Assembly: GCA_029960905.1 (NCBI GenBank)
Contig: JASBVU010000148.1
Location: 1-5,357, forward strand
DNA: 5,357 nt
Reading direction: 5' to 3'
Source: Thermoanaerobacterium sp.
GTDB lineage: Bacteria; Bacillota; Thermoanaerobacteria; Thermoanaerobacterales; Thermoanaerobacteraceae
The position numbers were made by a program, and so were the translations under genes. Under the pieces are notes generated by a model, which ran no database searches, was not told the origin of the DNA, and was given only the letters and a program-made list of their open reading frames with translations. Of the stretch, positions 1-5,357 are shown piece by piece. The first letter of the stretch is position 1. Each line of letters starts with the position of its first letter.

Positions 1-217
<217 letters not shown>

Positions 218-228
218 TCACACCTCTT

Positions 229-1761
229 TCAGTTGCTAATGTATTTATTGTTTAAATTTCTATATTGAAATGCTTCTGCGACATGCTCATATTTAACATC
301 ATCGCTTCCTTCTAAATCCGCAATCGTCCTTGCCACTTTTACTATTTTATTATAAGCCCTGGCACTAAGTCCTAACGTATCGAAGTATTCTTTTATCATA
401 TCTGTAGTTTTTTCATCAAGCTTTATGTATTTTTTTGTCATATTATTATTTAACTGAGAATTAAAAAATATACCACTGCCCTTATACCTCTTCAATTGAA
501 TTTCTCTTGCCTTTTTTACTCTATTGCGTATTGCCTCTGATGTTTCAACACTTGCATCATCATCAAAATATTTTTGTTTATCAACACGATTTACTTCCAC
601 ATGCAAATCAATCCTATCTAATAAAGGACCGGAAATTTTGTTTTGATACCGTCTTATTTCATTAGGAGTACACCTACACTCGTGTGTTGTGTCACCTAAA
701 TAGCCGCACGGACATGGATTCAATGCGATAATTAGAATCACCTTGGCGGGATATGTAAAAGTAGCATTGACTCTTGATATTGTAACGCATTCGTCCTCTA
801 ACGGCTGTCTAAGTGCCTCAATAGCATCTCTCCTAAATTCAGGAAACTCATCAAGAAATAAGACTCCGTAGTGCGCTAAAGAAACTTCTCCTGGCTTTGG
901 AATCCTGCCGCCACCAACCAGAGAAACTGTTGAAATAGTATGGTGGGGCGCTCGAAAAACCCTGTTTGTCAATAGTGATACATTTTCAGGCAAAGTCCCT
1001 GCTATACTATGTATTTTAGTAACTTCCAACGCTTCTTCTAAAGTCATCTCTGGAAGGATGGTGGGAAACCTTCTTGCCAACATAGTTTTACCTGAACCAG
1101 GAGGACCTACAAGCATGACATTGTGTCCACCAGCGGCAGCAATTTCAAAGGCTCTTTTTGCATTTTCCTGTCCTTTTACATCAGAAAAATCAACATCATA
1201 ATTTTCTTTTTTGAAAAGCTCGTCTACATCAATCTTCACACTGTTGATTATTTTTATACCATTTATGCAATCAACGACATCTTTTAATGACTTGACAGGT
1301 ATAATATCTATATCTTTTGTTATGGCAGCTTCTTTTGCATTTGTATATGGCAAAATTATTCTCTTAATTCCGTAGAATCTTGCATCCATCGCCATAGGCA
1401 GCACACCTTTAATGGGTCTTAAAGATCCATCAAGCGATAGTTCACCCAACAAAACCGTATCGCTATCAACGGGCTTGACTTGTCCAGTACAAATAAGTAT
1501 TCCTATGGCTATTGGCAAATCAAATGATGTACCTTCTTTTTTTGTATTTGCAGGTGCTAAATTGACTGTTATTTTTTTAATTGGAAATTCATAACCGCTA
1601 TTTTTTATGGCAGCTCTTACCCTATCTCTTGATTCTTTTATTTCTGTATCGCCTAATCCAACTATATCAAAAGATGGAAGTCCATTTGATATATCAATTT
1701 CTACATCTACTACATACCCATCAATGCCTACGATTGCCATGCTTTTTGTTATAGAAAGCAT
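229..1761 (-). CDS. comM: YifB/ComM-family Mg-chelatase-like AAA+ ATPase
   Basis: Full-length member (510 aa, usual about 500) of the ComM/YifB family. Residues about 1-165 form the N-terminal ChlI/Lon-protease-like fold domain, including the family-typical GLPSFDIVGLGD at 27-38. The AAA+ core follows, with Walker A GPPGSGKT (219-226) and Walker B VLFLDEF (300-306). Four cysteines at about 350, 352, 362 and 364 (CPCGY...CRC) form a probable metal-binding loop. GPLLDRIDLH (378-387) holds a likely arginine finger, and LSARAYNKI (465-473) lies in the C-terminal lid. ComM of Haemophilus/Acinetobacter is a hexameric branch-migration helicase that helps integrate transforming DNA; the role in Firmicutes is less clear, so the function is inferred. 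I place the start at ATG 1761, 7 bases after AGGGGG. A TTG immediately before it (1764) would add one residue but sits only 4 bases from the SD. The SD overlaps the stop of rbgA, suggesting translational coupling. Confidence 0.93.
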   Translation of the reverse strand: MLSITKSMAIVGIDGYVVDVEIDISNGLPSFDIVGLGDTEIKESRDRVRAAIKNSGYEFPIKKITVNLAPANTKKEGTSFDLPIAIGILICTGQVKPVDSDTVLLGELSLDGSLRPIKGVLPMAMDARFYGIKRIILPYTNAKEAAITKDIDIIPVKSLKDVVDCINGIKIINSVKIDVDELFKKENYDVDFSDVKGQENAKRAFEIAAAGGHNVMLVGPPGSGKTMLARRFPTILPEMTLEEALEVTKIHSIAGTLPENVSLLTNRVFRAPHHTISTVSLVGGGRIPKPGEVSLAHYGVLFLDEFPEFRRDAIEALRQPLEDECVTISRVNATFTYPAKVILIIALNPCPCGYLGDTTHECRCTPNEIRRYQNKISGPLLDRIDLHVEVNRVDKQKYFDDDASVETSEAIRNRVKKAREIQLKRYKGSGIFFNSQLNNNMTKKYIKLDEKTTDMIKEYFDTLGLSARAYNKIVKVARTIADLEGSDDVKYEHVAEAFQYRNLNNKYISN

Positions 1762-1768
1762 CAAAAAT

Positions 1769-1774
1769 CCCCCT
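1769..1774 (-). promoter_or_regulatory. Ribosome binding site of the comM-like gene
   Basis: AGGGGG lies 7 bases before ATG 1761 and 4 bases before the alternative TTG 1764. The normal spacing favours the ATG. The site shares bases with the TAG stop of rbgA (1773-1775), so ribosomes ending rbgA terminate directly on it. Confidence 0.7.
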
Positions 1775-2609
1775 AATCAGGCCTTTCAAGAGATATTTTA
1801 CCAATTTTCCCCGTGCGAAAATCTTCAATGATGATTTTTGAAGCACGCTCTGTATCGACAATTCCCCCAGAAGACAAGCAACCTCTTGTTTTACCTATAT
1901 CTATCAATAATTCATACACATCTTTGTCGACATCTTTTAATTTATACCTTTGAATTAAAAGCTCTGAATAATTTATTTTCAATATATCAAGTAATTTGTA
2001 TGCTAACTCTTCATAATTTAATAGCTCATCTTTAATTGCAGACGTTAAAGCCAGCATTATTCCTACGTGTTCGTCTTCAAATTTAGGCCACAGAATACCA
2101 GGGGTATCTAACAAATCAAAATATGGTGTTTTAATCCATTGTTTTGACTTTGTCACTCCTGGTTTGTTACCAGTCTTGGCATTTTTCGTTTTAGTCAAAG
2201 AATTTATCAACGTAGATTTCCCAACGTTAGGTATGCCAACTATCATTGCCCTTAATTTGGCTTTTATACCCTTTTGTCTTTTTTTATCGATTATATCGCT
2301 ACACTCTTTTAAAGTCAATTCGTAAATATTTTGAATACATTTGCTATCGAAAGAATTTATGTTAAGGCTTATGTAGCCTTTAAGCTTAAAATAATTGTTC
2401 CACATTTTATTAACTTCTAAATCAGCCAAATCTGACTTATTAAGCAAAATAATCCGCTTTTTATTTTTGACTAAATCGTCTATCAATGGATTTCTACTGC
2501 TTTTTGGGATTCGAGCATCTAATAATTCGTAAACGACATCTACTATTTTTAAATTCTCTTCAATCAAGCGTTTAGTTTTTGCCATATGTCCAGGATACCA
2601 TTGATACAT
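1773..2609 (-). CDS. rbgA: Ribosome biogenesis GTPase RbgA (YlqF), circularly permuted GTPase
   Basis: GTPase needed for late 50S subunit assembly in Firmicutes. With the start below it has 278 residues, the usual family size. The GTPase motifs come in permuted order: G4 NKSD (57-60), then G1/Walker A GIPNVGKS (125-132), G2 in GVT (151-153) and G3 DTPG (168-171). The opening YQWYPGHMAK carries His8, equivalent to His9 of Bacillus subtilis RbgA, which is reported as important for GTP hydrolysis. The C-terminal part (about 180-278) matches the RbgA RNA/50S-binding domain, with the RGCLSSGG segment at 242-249. The start is ATG 2609, preceded by GGAGG at 5 bases. A TTG at 2621 in the same frame overlaps that SD and is rejected. 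The gene follows a terminator-like hairpin after rplS and is tightly joined to the comM-like gene downstream (11 bases). rnhB, often next to rbgA in Firmicutes, is not here. Confidence 0.96.
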   Translation of the reverse strand: MYQWYPGHMAKTKRLIEENLKIVDVVYELLDARIPKSSRNPLIDDLVKNKKRIILLNKSDLADLEVNKMWNNYFKLKGYISLNINSFDSKCIQNIYELTLKECSDIIDKKRQKGIKAKLRAMIVGIPNVGKSTLINSLTKTKNAKTGNKPGVTKSKQWIKTPYFDLLDTPGILWPKFEDEHVGIMLALTSAIKDELLNYEELAYKLLDILKINYSELLIQRYKLKDVDKDVYELLIDIGKTRGCLSSGGIVDTERASKIIIEDFRTGKIGKISLERPD

Positions 2610-2614
2610 AATTT

Positions 2615-2619
2615 CCTCC
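2615..2619 (-). promoter_or_regulatory. Ribosome binding site that sets the rbgA start
   Basis: GGAGG lies 5 bases before ATG 2609. The upstream in-frame TTG (2621-2619) overlaps the site and would add four residues (M-E-E-I) encoded by the SD itself, so it is not a credible start. Confidence 0.8.
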
Positions 2620-2627
2620 AAATATTG

Positions 2628-2653
2628 AAAAAGGGACTAATCAAGTCCCCTTT
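2628..2653 (-). terminator. Rho-independent terminator or attenuator between rplS and rbgA
   Basis: On the minus strand GGGACT (2649-2644), a 5-base loop TGATT (2643-2639) and AGTCCC (2638-2633) form a perfect 6-bp stem, followed directly by TTTTT (2632-2628). A G at 2650 and the AAA at 2651-2653 can extend the stem by G-U and A-U pairs into the T run. The upstream arm begins at the last bases of the rplS stop codon. The shape is classic for an intrinsic terminator, but rbgA starts only 18 bases after the T run. Termination is therefore probably partial, or rbgA has a promoter inside rplS that I could not identify. Confidence 0.72.
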
Positions 2654-2990
2654 ATTTCTTTTCTTGAATTTTAGCAGCTTTACCAACTCTTTTCCTAACG
2701 TAATAGAGTTTAGCTCTTCTGACTCTACCCTTTCTCACTACTTCTATCTTATCAATCCTAGGTGAATGAAGTGGGAAAGTTCTTTCTACTCCAACACCAT
2801 AAGAAATACGCCTTACAGTAAAGTTCTCTCTTAGTGATCCACCACTTCTTTTTATAACAACACCTTCAAAAACCTGAATTCTTTCTTTGTCGCCTTCGAT
2901 GACTTTATAATGTACTCTTACAGTATCGCCAACATTAAATTCAGGTACTTCTCTCAACTGCTCTCTTTCAACAATATCAACTAGATTCAT
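2652..2990 (-). CDS. rplS: 50S ribosomal protein L19
   Basis: Structural protein of the large subunit, located at the 30S-50S interface. It has 112 residues (usual about 115). The L19 signature [18 protein letters not shown] is at residues 60-77, preceded by the KOW/SH3-like strand region [10 protein letters not shown] (21-30) and [10 protein letters not shown] (41-50). The tail is very basic ([22 protein letters not shown]), as expected for rRNA binding. The start is ATG 2990 because AGGAGGGG ends 5 bases before it. An upstream in-frame TTG (3008) would translate the SD as KGGEK and is rejected. The gap from trmD is only 14 bases, so no separate L19 leader RNA can fit. The gene ends at the terminator-like hairpin and is the last gene of the ffh-trmD segment. 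Confidence 0.98.
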   Translation of the reverse strand: MNLVDIVEREQLREVPEFNVGDTVRVHYKVIEGDKERIQVFEGVVIKRSGGSLRENFTVRRISYGVGVERTFPLHSPRIDKIEVVRKGRVRRAKLYYVRKRVGKAAKIQEKK

Positions 2991-2995
2991 TTTTT

Positions 2996-3003
2996 CCCCT
3001 CCT
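2996..3003 (-). promoter_or_regulatory. Strong ribosome binding site of rplS
   Basis: AGGAGGGG lies 5 bases upstream of ATG 2990 and just after the TGA of trmD (3005-3007). It appears free of local secondary structure, unlike the trmD site, which fits the higher output expected for a ribosomal protein. Confidence 0.8.
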
Positions 3004-3004
3004 T

Positions 3005-3733
3005 TCAAATATCTGAATAACCCAATTCTTTAAGATATTCTATATCTTGTTCTGACAAGTACTTTTTATCTAAAAGATCTGGACGTAATTTAAATGTAAT
3101 CTCTAGTGATTTCTGCCTTCTCCACTTAGCAATTTCTGCATGGTTTCCAGACATCAATATTTTAGGGACTTCCATCCCATTAAAGATTTCAGGCCTTGTA
3201 TACTGAGGATATTCTAACAAACCACAATAGAAAGATTCGTCGATAAAACTTTCATCTTGCGGCAAAACTCCATGTATCATTCTGGATACGGAATCTATGA
3301 CTGCCATCGCAGCAATCTCGCCGCCTGTCAAGATAAAATCTCCCATTGATATCTCTTCATCTATCAGTGAATACGCTCTTTCGTCGATTCCCTCGTAATG
3401 CCCACACAAAATGATTATTTCATCATATTTTGATAGCTCTATAGCTTTTTTCTGATCAAACTTTTTCCCTTTAGGACCCATATAAAAAACTGGCATATCT
3501 TTAGACGATTTAACAGCATTAATTGCATCGTATATTGGCTGAACCATCATTACCATGCCATACCCGCCGCCATATGGATAGTCATCGGTTTTCTTATGTT
3601 TGTCTCTCGAATAATCCCTGATATTTACTAAATTGACTTTTATCAATTCTCTCTCAATTGCCCTTTTTAGAATGCTATTTTTGAGTATACCTTCAAACAT
3701 ATCAGGGAAAATGGTCAAAACGTTGAATACCAT
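3005..3733 (-). CDS. trmD: tRNA (guanine-N1-)-methyltransferase TrmD
   Basis: SPOUT-class, trefoil-knot enzyme that methylates N1 of G37 in tRNAs using S-adenosylmethionine, preventing +1 frameshifts. It has 242 residues, the normal length. Visible family motifs are [11 protein letters not shown] (50-60), GHYEGIDER (111-119), [13 protein letters not shown] (127-139, knot/SAM site), SVSR (148-151; Arg151 matches E. coli Arg154), [12 protein letters not shown] (171-182), SGNHAEI (195-201) and RPDL (217-220). By eye alignment, catalytic Asp169 of E. coli corresponds to Glu166 here (DESF versus EDSF); a neighbouring Asp165 is present. The ATG shares one base with the TAA stop of rimM (TAATG). The SD GGAGGG (3745-3740) lies 6 bases upstream and inside a possible hairpin (3735-3759), so translation is probably coupled to rimM. 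Confidence 0.98.
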   Translation of the reverse strand: MVFNVLTIFPDMFEGILKNSILKRAIERELIKVNLVNIRDYSRDKHKKTDDYPYGGGYGMVMMVQPIYDAINAVKSSKDMPVFYMGPKGKKFDQKKAIELSKYDEIIILCGHYEGIDERAYSLIDEEISMGDFILTGGEIAAMAVIDSVSRMIHGVLPQDESFIDESFYCGLLEYPQYTRPEIFNGMEVPKILMSGNHAEIAKWRRQKSLEITFKLRPDLLDKKYLSEQDIEYLKELGYSDI

Positions 3734-4233
3734 TATAGTCCCTCCAAAAGATGGACTATCATTTTTCTCTCATTTATATCCACATCTTTAATCACTTCTT
3801 TAATAGCAGGTATTAATATGTCCCTTTTATCTGTTTTTACGACATACACATCATTAGCGCCAGTTTTTAGCACATCCTTTAATACACCCAATTCTCTTTT
3901 ATCCTCAGTGTAAACTTTCATATCTATCAAATCTTTAATAAAATACTCGTCTTCTTCCAACTCTACAGCATCATCCATCGTTATTTTTATAAATTTACCC
4001 TTAAGCTTCTCAGCTTCATTTCTGTCATTTACTTCATAAAATTTTATCAAAACAAGATTCTTAATGAATCTTACTGATTCAATTTGAAATTGAATCTTTT
4101 CCTCATCATCAAAAATATACACACAATCGAGATCATAAAATCTCTCTAAATGATCTGTAAGTGGATATACTTTGACTTCGCCATTTACACCGTATGCAGA
4201 TGTAATTTTACCTACGGATAAATAATCATCCAT
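3733..4233 (-). CDS. rimM: Ribosome maturation factor RimM
   Basis: Binds 30S (near S19) and promotes maturation of the 16S 3' domain. It has 166 residues (usual about 165-180). The N-terminal RimM domain opens with VGKITSAYGVNGEVKV (7-22) and includes the family-typical DRNEAEKLKG (70-79). The PRC-barrel domain runs from about 94 to 162, with EYFIKDLIDMKV, TGANDVYVV (124-132) and the closing LIPAIKEVIKDVD (140-152). The start ATG 4233 has AGGTGAT 4 bases upstream, overlapping the TAG of khpA, a clear coupling arrangement. It overlaps trmD by one base. Compared with B. subtilis, the ylqD gene that lies between ylqC and rimM is absent. Several inverted repeats fall in its codons about 46-66. 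Confidence 0.97.
   Translation of the reverse strand: MDDYLSVGKITSAYGVNGEVKVYPLTDHLERFYDLDCVYIFDDEEKIQFQIESVRFIKNLVLIKFYEVNDRNEAEKLKGKFIKITMDDAVELEEDEYFIKDLIDMKVYTEDKRELGVLKDVLKTGANDVYVVKTDKRDILIPAIKEVIKDVDINERKMIVHLLEGL
3735..3759 (-). promoter_or_regulatory. Hairpin enclosing the trmD Shine-Dalgarno at the rimM-trmD junction
   Basis: On the mRNA strand ATAGTCC (3759-3753) can pair perfectly with GGACTAT (3741-3735), giving 7 bp around an 11-base loop. The trmD SD GGAGGG (3745-3740) has its GGAG in the loop and its last GG in the 3' arm, and the ATG begins one base after the stem. The whole stem lies in the last codons of rimM, so a ribosome finishing rimM would melt it. This is a structure seen in the sequence; its regulatory role is inferred. 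Confidence 0.5.
4076..4096. repeat. Perfect 21-base inverted repeat inside rimM
   Basis: GATTCAATTT (4076-4085) and AAATTGAATC (4087-4096) are perfect reverse complements around one central base. Immediately downstream in transcription comes a second inverted repeat, AAGATTC (4054-4060) and GAATCTT (4066-4072), with a 5-base spacer. A 12-base AT palindrome follows at 4036-4047. All lie in conserved-length coding sequence. The stems are AT-rich and such repeats are not rare at this base composition, so I record the structure without assigning a function. Confidence 0.4.
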
Positions 4234-4241
4234 AAAATCAC

Positions 4242-4469
4242 CTAAATTATTTCTACGATGACACGCTTCTTTTCTTTGGTTGCAGCAGCCTTAACAACAG
4301 TCCTTATAGCTTTTGCTATTCTACCTTGTTTTCCTATGACTTTTCCCATATCTTCTGGAGCAACCTTAAGCTCTATTATAATTGACTGCTCACCCTCAAT
4401 TTCATTAATCTGTACTGCATCAGGGTTATCAACAAGAGATTTTGCAATGAACTTAACTAATTCACCCAT
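4242..4469 (-). CDS. khpA: KH-domain RNA-binding protein KhpA (YlqC family)
   Basis: Small (75 aa) single KH-domain protein that occupies the conserved slot after rpsP in Firmicutes. The KH GxxG loop is visible as VIGKQGR (44-50, G46-K-Q-G49), followed by the IAKAIRTVVKAAA helix (51-63) and a final strand RVIVEII. The N-terminal FIAKSLVDNPDAV (7-19) is typical of the family. In Streptococcus and relatives KhpA pairs with KhpB (Jag/EloR) to bind RNAs and affect cell division and elongation; the same role here is inference. Start ATG 4469 is preceded by GGAAGGG at a normal distance. It lies 25 bases after rpsP, and its stop overlaps the rimM SD. Confidence 0.96.
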   Translation of the reverse strand: MGELVKFIAKSLVDNPDAVQINEIEGEQSIIIELKVAPEDMGKVIGKQGRIAKAIRTVVKAAATKEKKRVIVEII

Positions 4470-4494
4470 GTTTATCCCTTCCTAAAACAGCATT

Positions 4495-4752
4495 TTAATT
4501 ATTGATTTTATCAAATATACCTTCTTTTTTGAATAGAGCTCTAACCGTATCAGATGGTTGTGCACCTACTTTTAGCCATTTTATGGCTTTCTCAGAATCG
4601 ATTTTAATCTCTTTTGGATTAGACACTGGATTATAATATCCAATCTCCTCTATAAAGTTACCATCACGTGGTGATCTTGAATCAGCCACAACAAATCTGT
4701 AAAACGGTGACTTCTTTGCTCCCATTCTTTTTAATCTAATCCTAACTGCCAC
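4495..4752 (-). CDS. rpsP: 30S ribosomal protein S16
   Basis: Small-subunit protein required for correct 16S folding. It has 85 residues, reading [19 protein letters not shown] at the start, which is the S16 signature, followed by [11 protein letters not shown] (21-31), EEIGYYNP (35-42) and [13 protein letters not shown] (58-70). The start is a GTG at 4752, read as Met: the SD lies 7 bases upstream and the resulting N-terminus matches other S16 proteins exactly. An in-frame TTG at 4776 would add eight residues that merely translate the SD (ALKGGDK) and is rejected. The gene lies 28 bases after ffh and 25 bases before khpA, in the conserved ffh-rpsP order. Confidence 0.98.
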   Translation of the reverse strand: MAVRIRLKRMGAKKSPFYRFVVADSRSPRDGNFIEEIGYYNPVSNPKEIKIDSEKAIKWLKVGAQPSDTVRALFKKEGIFDKINN

Positions 4753-4755
4753 TTT

Positions 4756-4767
4756 ATCACCTCCTTT
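4756..4767 (-). promoter_or_regulatory. Near-ideal ribosome binding site fixing the GTG start of rpsP
   Basis: AAAGGAGGTGAT is a 12-base complement to the conserved 3' end of Firmicutes 16S rRNA. Its GGAGG core ends 7 bases before GTG 4752. It is the strongest such site in the window and confirms the GTG over the upstream TTG. Confidence 0.85.
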
Positions 4768-4780
4768 TAAAGCCAAGCCT

Positions 4781-5357
4781 TTATCTGAAAAATGGCATTT
4801 TTCTTTTGCCTATTTTCATATTCTTTCCCATATCAGTAAACTGCTTCATCATCTTTTTAGTTTGCTCAAACTGTTTAAGCAAACTATTTACTTGTTGAAT
4901 CGATGTACCACTGCCAGCAGCTATCCTTTTTTTTCTGCTGCCATTTATAATAGAAGGGTTCTGTCTTTCTTCTTTAGTCATTGACTGAATTATTGCTTCT
5001 ATTCTCTTTATGTCCTTATCACTTATATTTACTCCTTTTAATTTTGACATATTTACGCCAGGTATCATTGAAAACAACTGATCAATTGGTCCCATGCTTT
5101 TTAATCCCTGTAATTGATCTAAAAAATCATCAAATGAAAACTGCTGCTCTAAAATCTTTTTTTGCAGCTCTAATGCCTTTTTTTCGTCTATCTGTGCCTG
5201 GGCTTTTTCAATTAAACTTAAAACATCACCCATTCCCAATATCCTTGAAGCCATTCTATCGGGATGAAAAACTTCTATATCAGTAACTTTTTCTCCTGAT
5301 GCTATAAATTTAATAGGTTTATGCGTAACAGCCTTTACTGACAGTGCTGCCCCGCCT
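4781..5357 (-). CDS. ffh: Signal recognition particle protein Ffh (SRP54), C-terminal 192 codons with stop (gene runs off the right edge)
   Basis: SRP GTPase that binds 4.5S/6S RNA and signal peptides of nascent membrane and secreted proteins. The frame is open to the right edge, so residues upstream of the apparent internal Met at 5254 belong to it. The window begins in the G domain at [17 protein letters not shown], then the closing-loop ASGEK and [16 protein letters not shown], all Ffh landmarks. The M domain follows: a methionine-rich finger region ([20 protein letters not shown]), then the SRP-RNA-binding segment [27 protein letters not shown] and [18 protein letters not shown]. The protein ends in basic GKRKMPFFR. 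The N and most of the G domain are outside the window. Its stop is 28 bases before rpsP. A long inverted repeat lies in its 3' coding part. Confidence 0.98.
   Translation of the reverse strand, partial: GGAALSVKAVTHKPIKFIASGEKVTDIEVFHPDRMASRILGMGDVLSLIEKAQAQIDEKKALELQKKILEQQFSFDDFLDQLQGLKSMGPIDQLFSMIPGVNMSKLKGVNISDKDIKRIEAIIQSMTKEERQNPSIINGSRKKRIAAGSGTSIQQVNSLLKQFEQTKKMMKQFTDMGKNMKIGKRKMPFFR
4858..4886 (-). repeat. 29-base near-perfect inverted repeat in the 3' part of ffh
   Basis: Two 14-base arms (4858-4871 and 4873-4886) flank one central base. Thirteen of 14 positions are Watson-Crick complementary. The one mismatch (4867/4877) is C/A on the plus strand but G-U in the transcript, so the mRNA could form an uninterrupted stem of about 13 bp with a 3-base loop. 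It covers codons for the conserved [11 protein letters not shown] segment of the M domain, about 105 bases upstream of the rpsP start. It is not followed by a T run on the minus strand, so it is not a simple terminator. Function is unknown. Confidence 0.6.

Noticed and set aside
1412..1594. Plus-strand open frame within the comM-like gene, and similar plus-strand frames at 1607-1831, 1838-2035, 4258-4485 and 4981-5286
   Set aside because: Each lies opposite a well-recognised conserved gene, encodes a low-complexity Ser/Leu/Ile-rich antisense product, matches no family I know and has no convincing ribosome site.
1686..1697. TTGATATATCAA palindrome in comM, resembling an operator
   Set aside because: It is a single AT-rich 12-base palindrome inside conserved codons and away from any promoter; it is likely chance.
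2364..2380. AAGGCT-TATGT-AGCCTT inverted repeat in rbgA
   Set aside because: It is a 6-bp stem in coding sequence with no following T run; background level.
2610..2621. Extended rbgA start at TTG 2621, with the same pattern at rplS (TTG 3008), rpsP (TTG 4776) and comM (TTG 1764)
   Set aside because: In rbgA, rplS and rpsP the extra codons translate the Shine-Dalgarno sequence itself; in comM the TTG is only 4 bases from the SD, while the next codon is a well-spaced ATG. The later starts give the family-typical N-termini.
2991..3004. An L19 leader RNA between trmD and rplS, as found in Bacillus
   Set aside because: Only 14 intergenic bases exist and they are taken up by the ribosome site.
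3032..3048. AAGATAT-TCT-ATATCTT hairpin near the 3' end of trmD
   Set aside because: A 7-bp AT-rich stem with a short loop is within the number expected by chance in a window of this size; there is no T run or conserved position to support a role.
4221..4253. AT-only inverted repeat AAATAAT/ATTATTT bracketing the rimM start
   Set aside because: Seven A-T pairs with a 19-base loop would be very weak; it is expected by chance at this base composition.
4781..5254. A short 157-residue protein starting at Met 5254
   Set aside because: The frame stays open to the right edge and the upstream residues are Ffh G-domain sequence, so this Met is internal.

Overview
The window is a dense block of nine genes, all read from the minus strand, with no intergenic gap longer than about 42 bases. 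AT-rich composition, strong purine-rich Shine-Dalgarno (SD) sites close to the 16S anti-SD complement, and the gene content and order point to a low-GC Firmicute. The protein sequences look most like Clostridia, perhaps the Thermoanaerobacterium/Thermoanaerobacter group; that genus-level guess comes from reading and was not searched.

In transcription order (from high to low coordinates) the layout is: 3' part of ffh (SRP54 GTPase, M domain), rpsP (ribosomal protein S16), khpA (KH-domain RNA-binding protein), rimM (30S maturation factor), trmD (tRNA m1G37 methyltransferase) and rplS (ribosomal protein L19). An intrinsic-terminator-like hairpin follows. After it come rbgA/ylqF (50S assembly GTPase), a YifB/ComM-type Mg-chelatase-like AAA+ ATPase, and the 5' part of trpS (tryptophanyl-tRNA synthetase). 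The first six genes are the classical ffh/trmD ribosome-and-tRNA operon. The last three are joined by spacings of 11 and 14 bases and look like a second, partly separated, transcriptional segment.

The functions fit together: protein targeting (Ffh), both subunits' proteins (S16, L19), maturation of 30S (RimM) and 50S (RbgA), tRNA modification and charging (TrmD, TrpS), and an RNA-binding protein (KhpA). The ComM-like ATPase is the outlier, being linked to DNA branch migration elsewhere.

No mobile element, CRISPR array, tRNA/rRNA gene, phage gene or unknown protein family is visible, and I do not see a new multi-gene system. The observations worth a second look are RNA-level. They are a hairpin that places the trmD SD in its loop and stem, a 29-base almost perfect inverted repeat inside the ffh coding region, a terminator that leaves almost no room for a promoter before rbgA, and trpS embedded in an operon with no space for a T-box. 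One protein-level point is a Glu where E. coli TrmD has catalytic Asp169. Four genes (rpsP, rplS, rbgA, comM) have in-frame upstream TTG codons, inside or beside their SD, that can mislead start calling; corrected starts are given.
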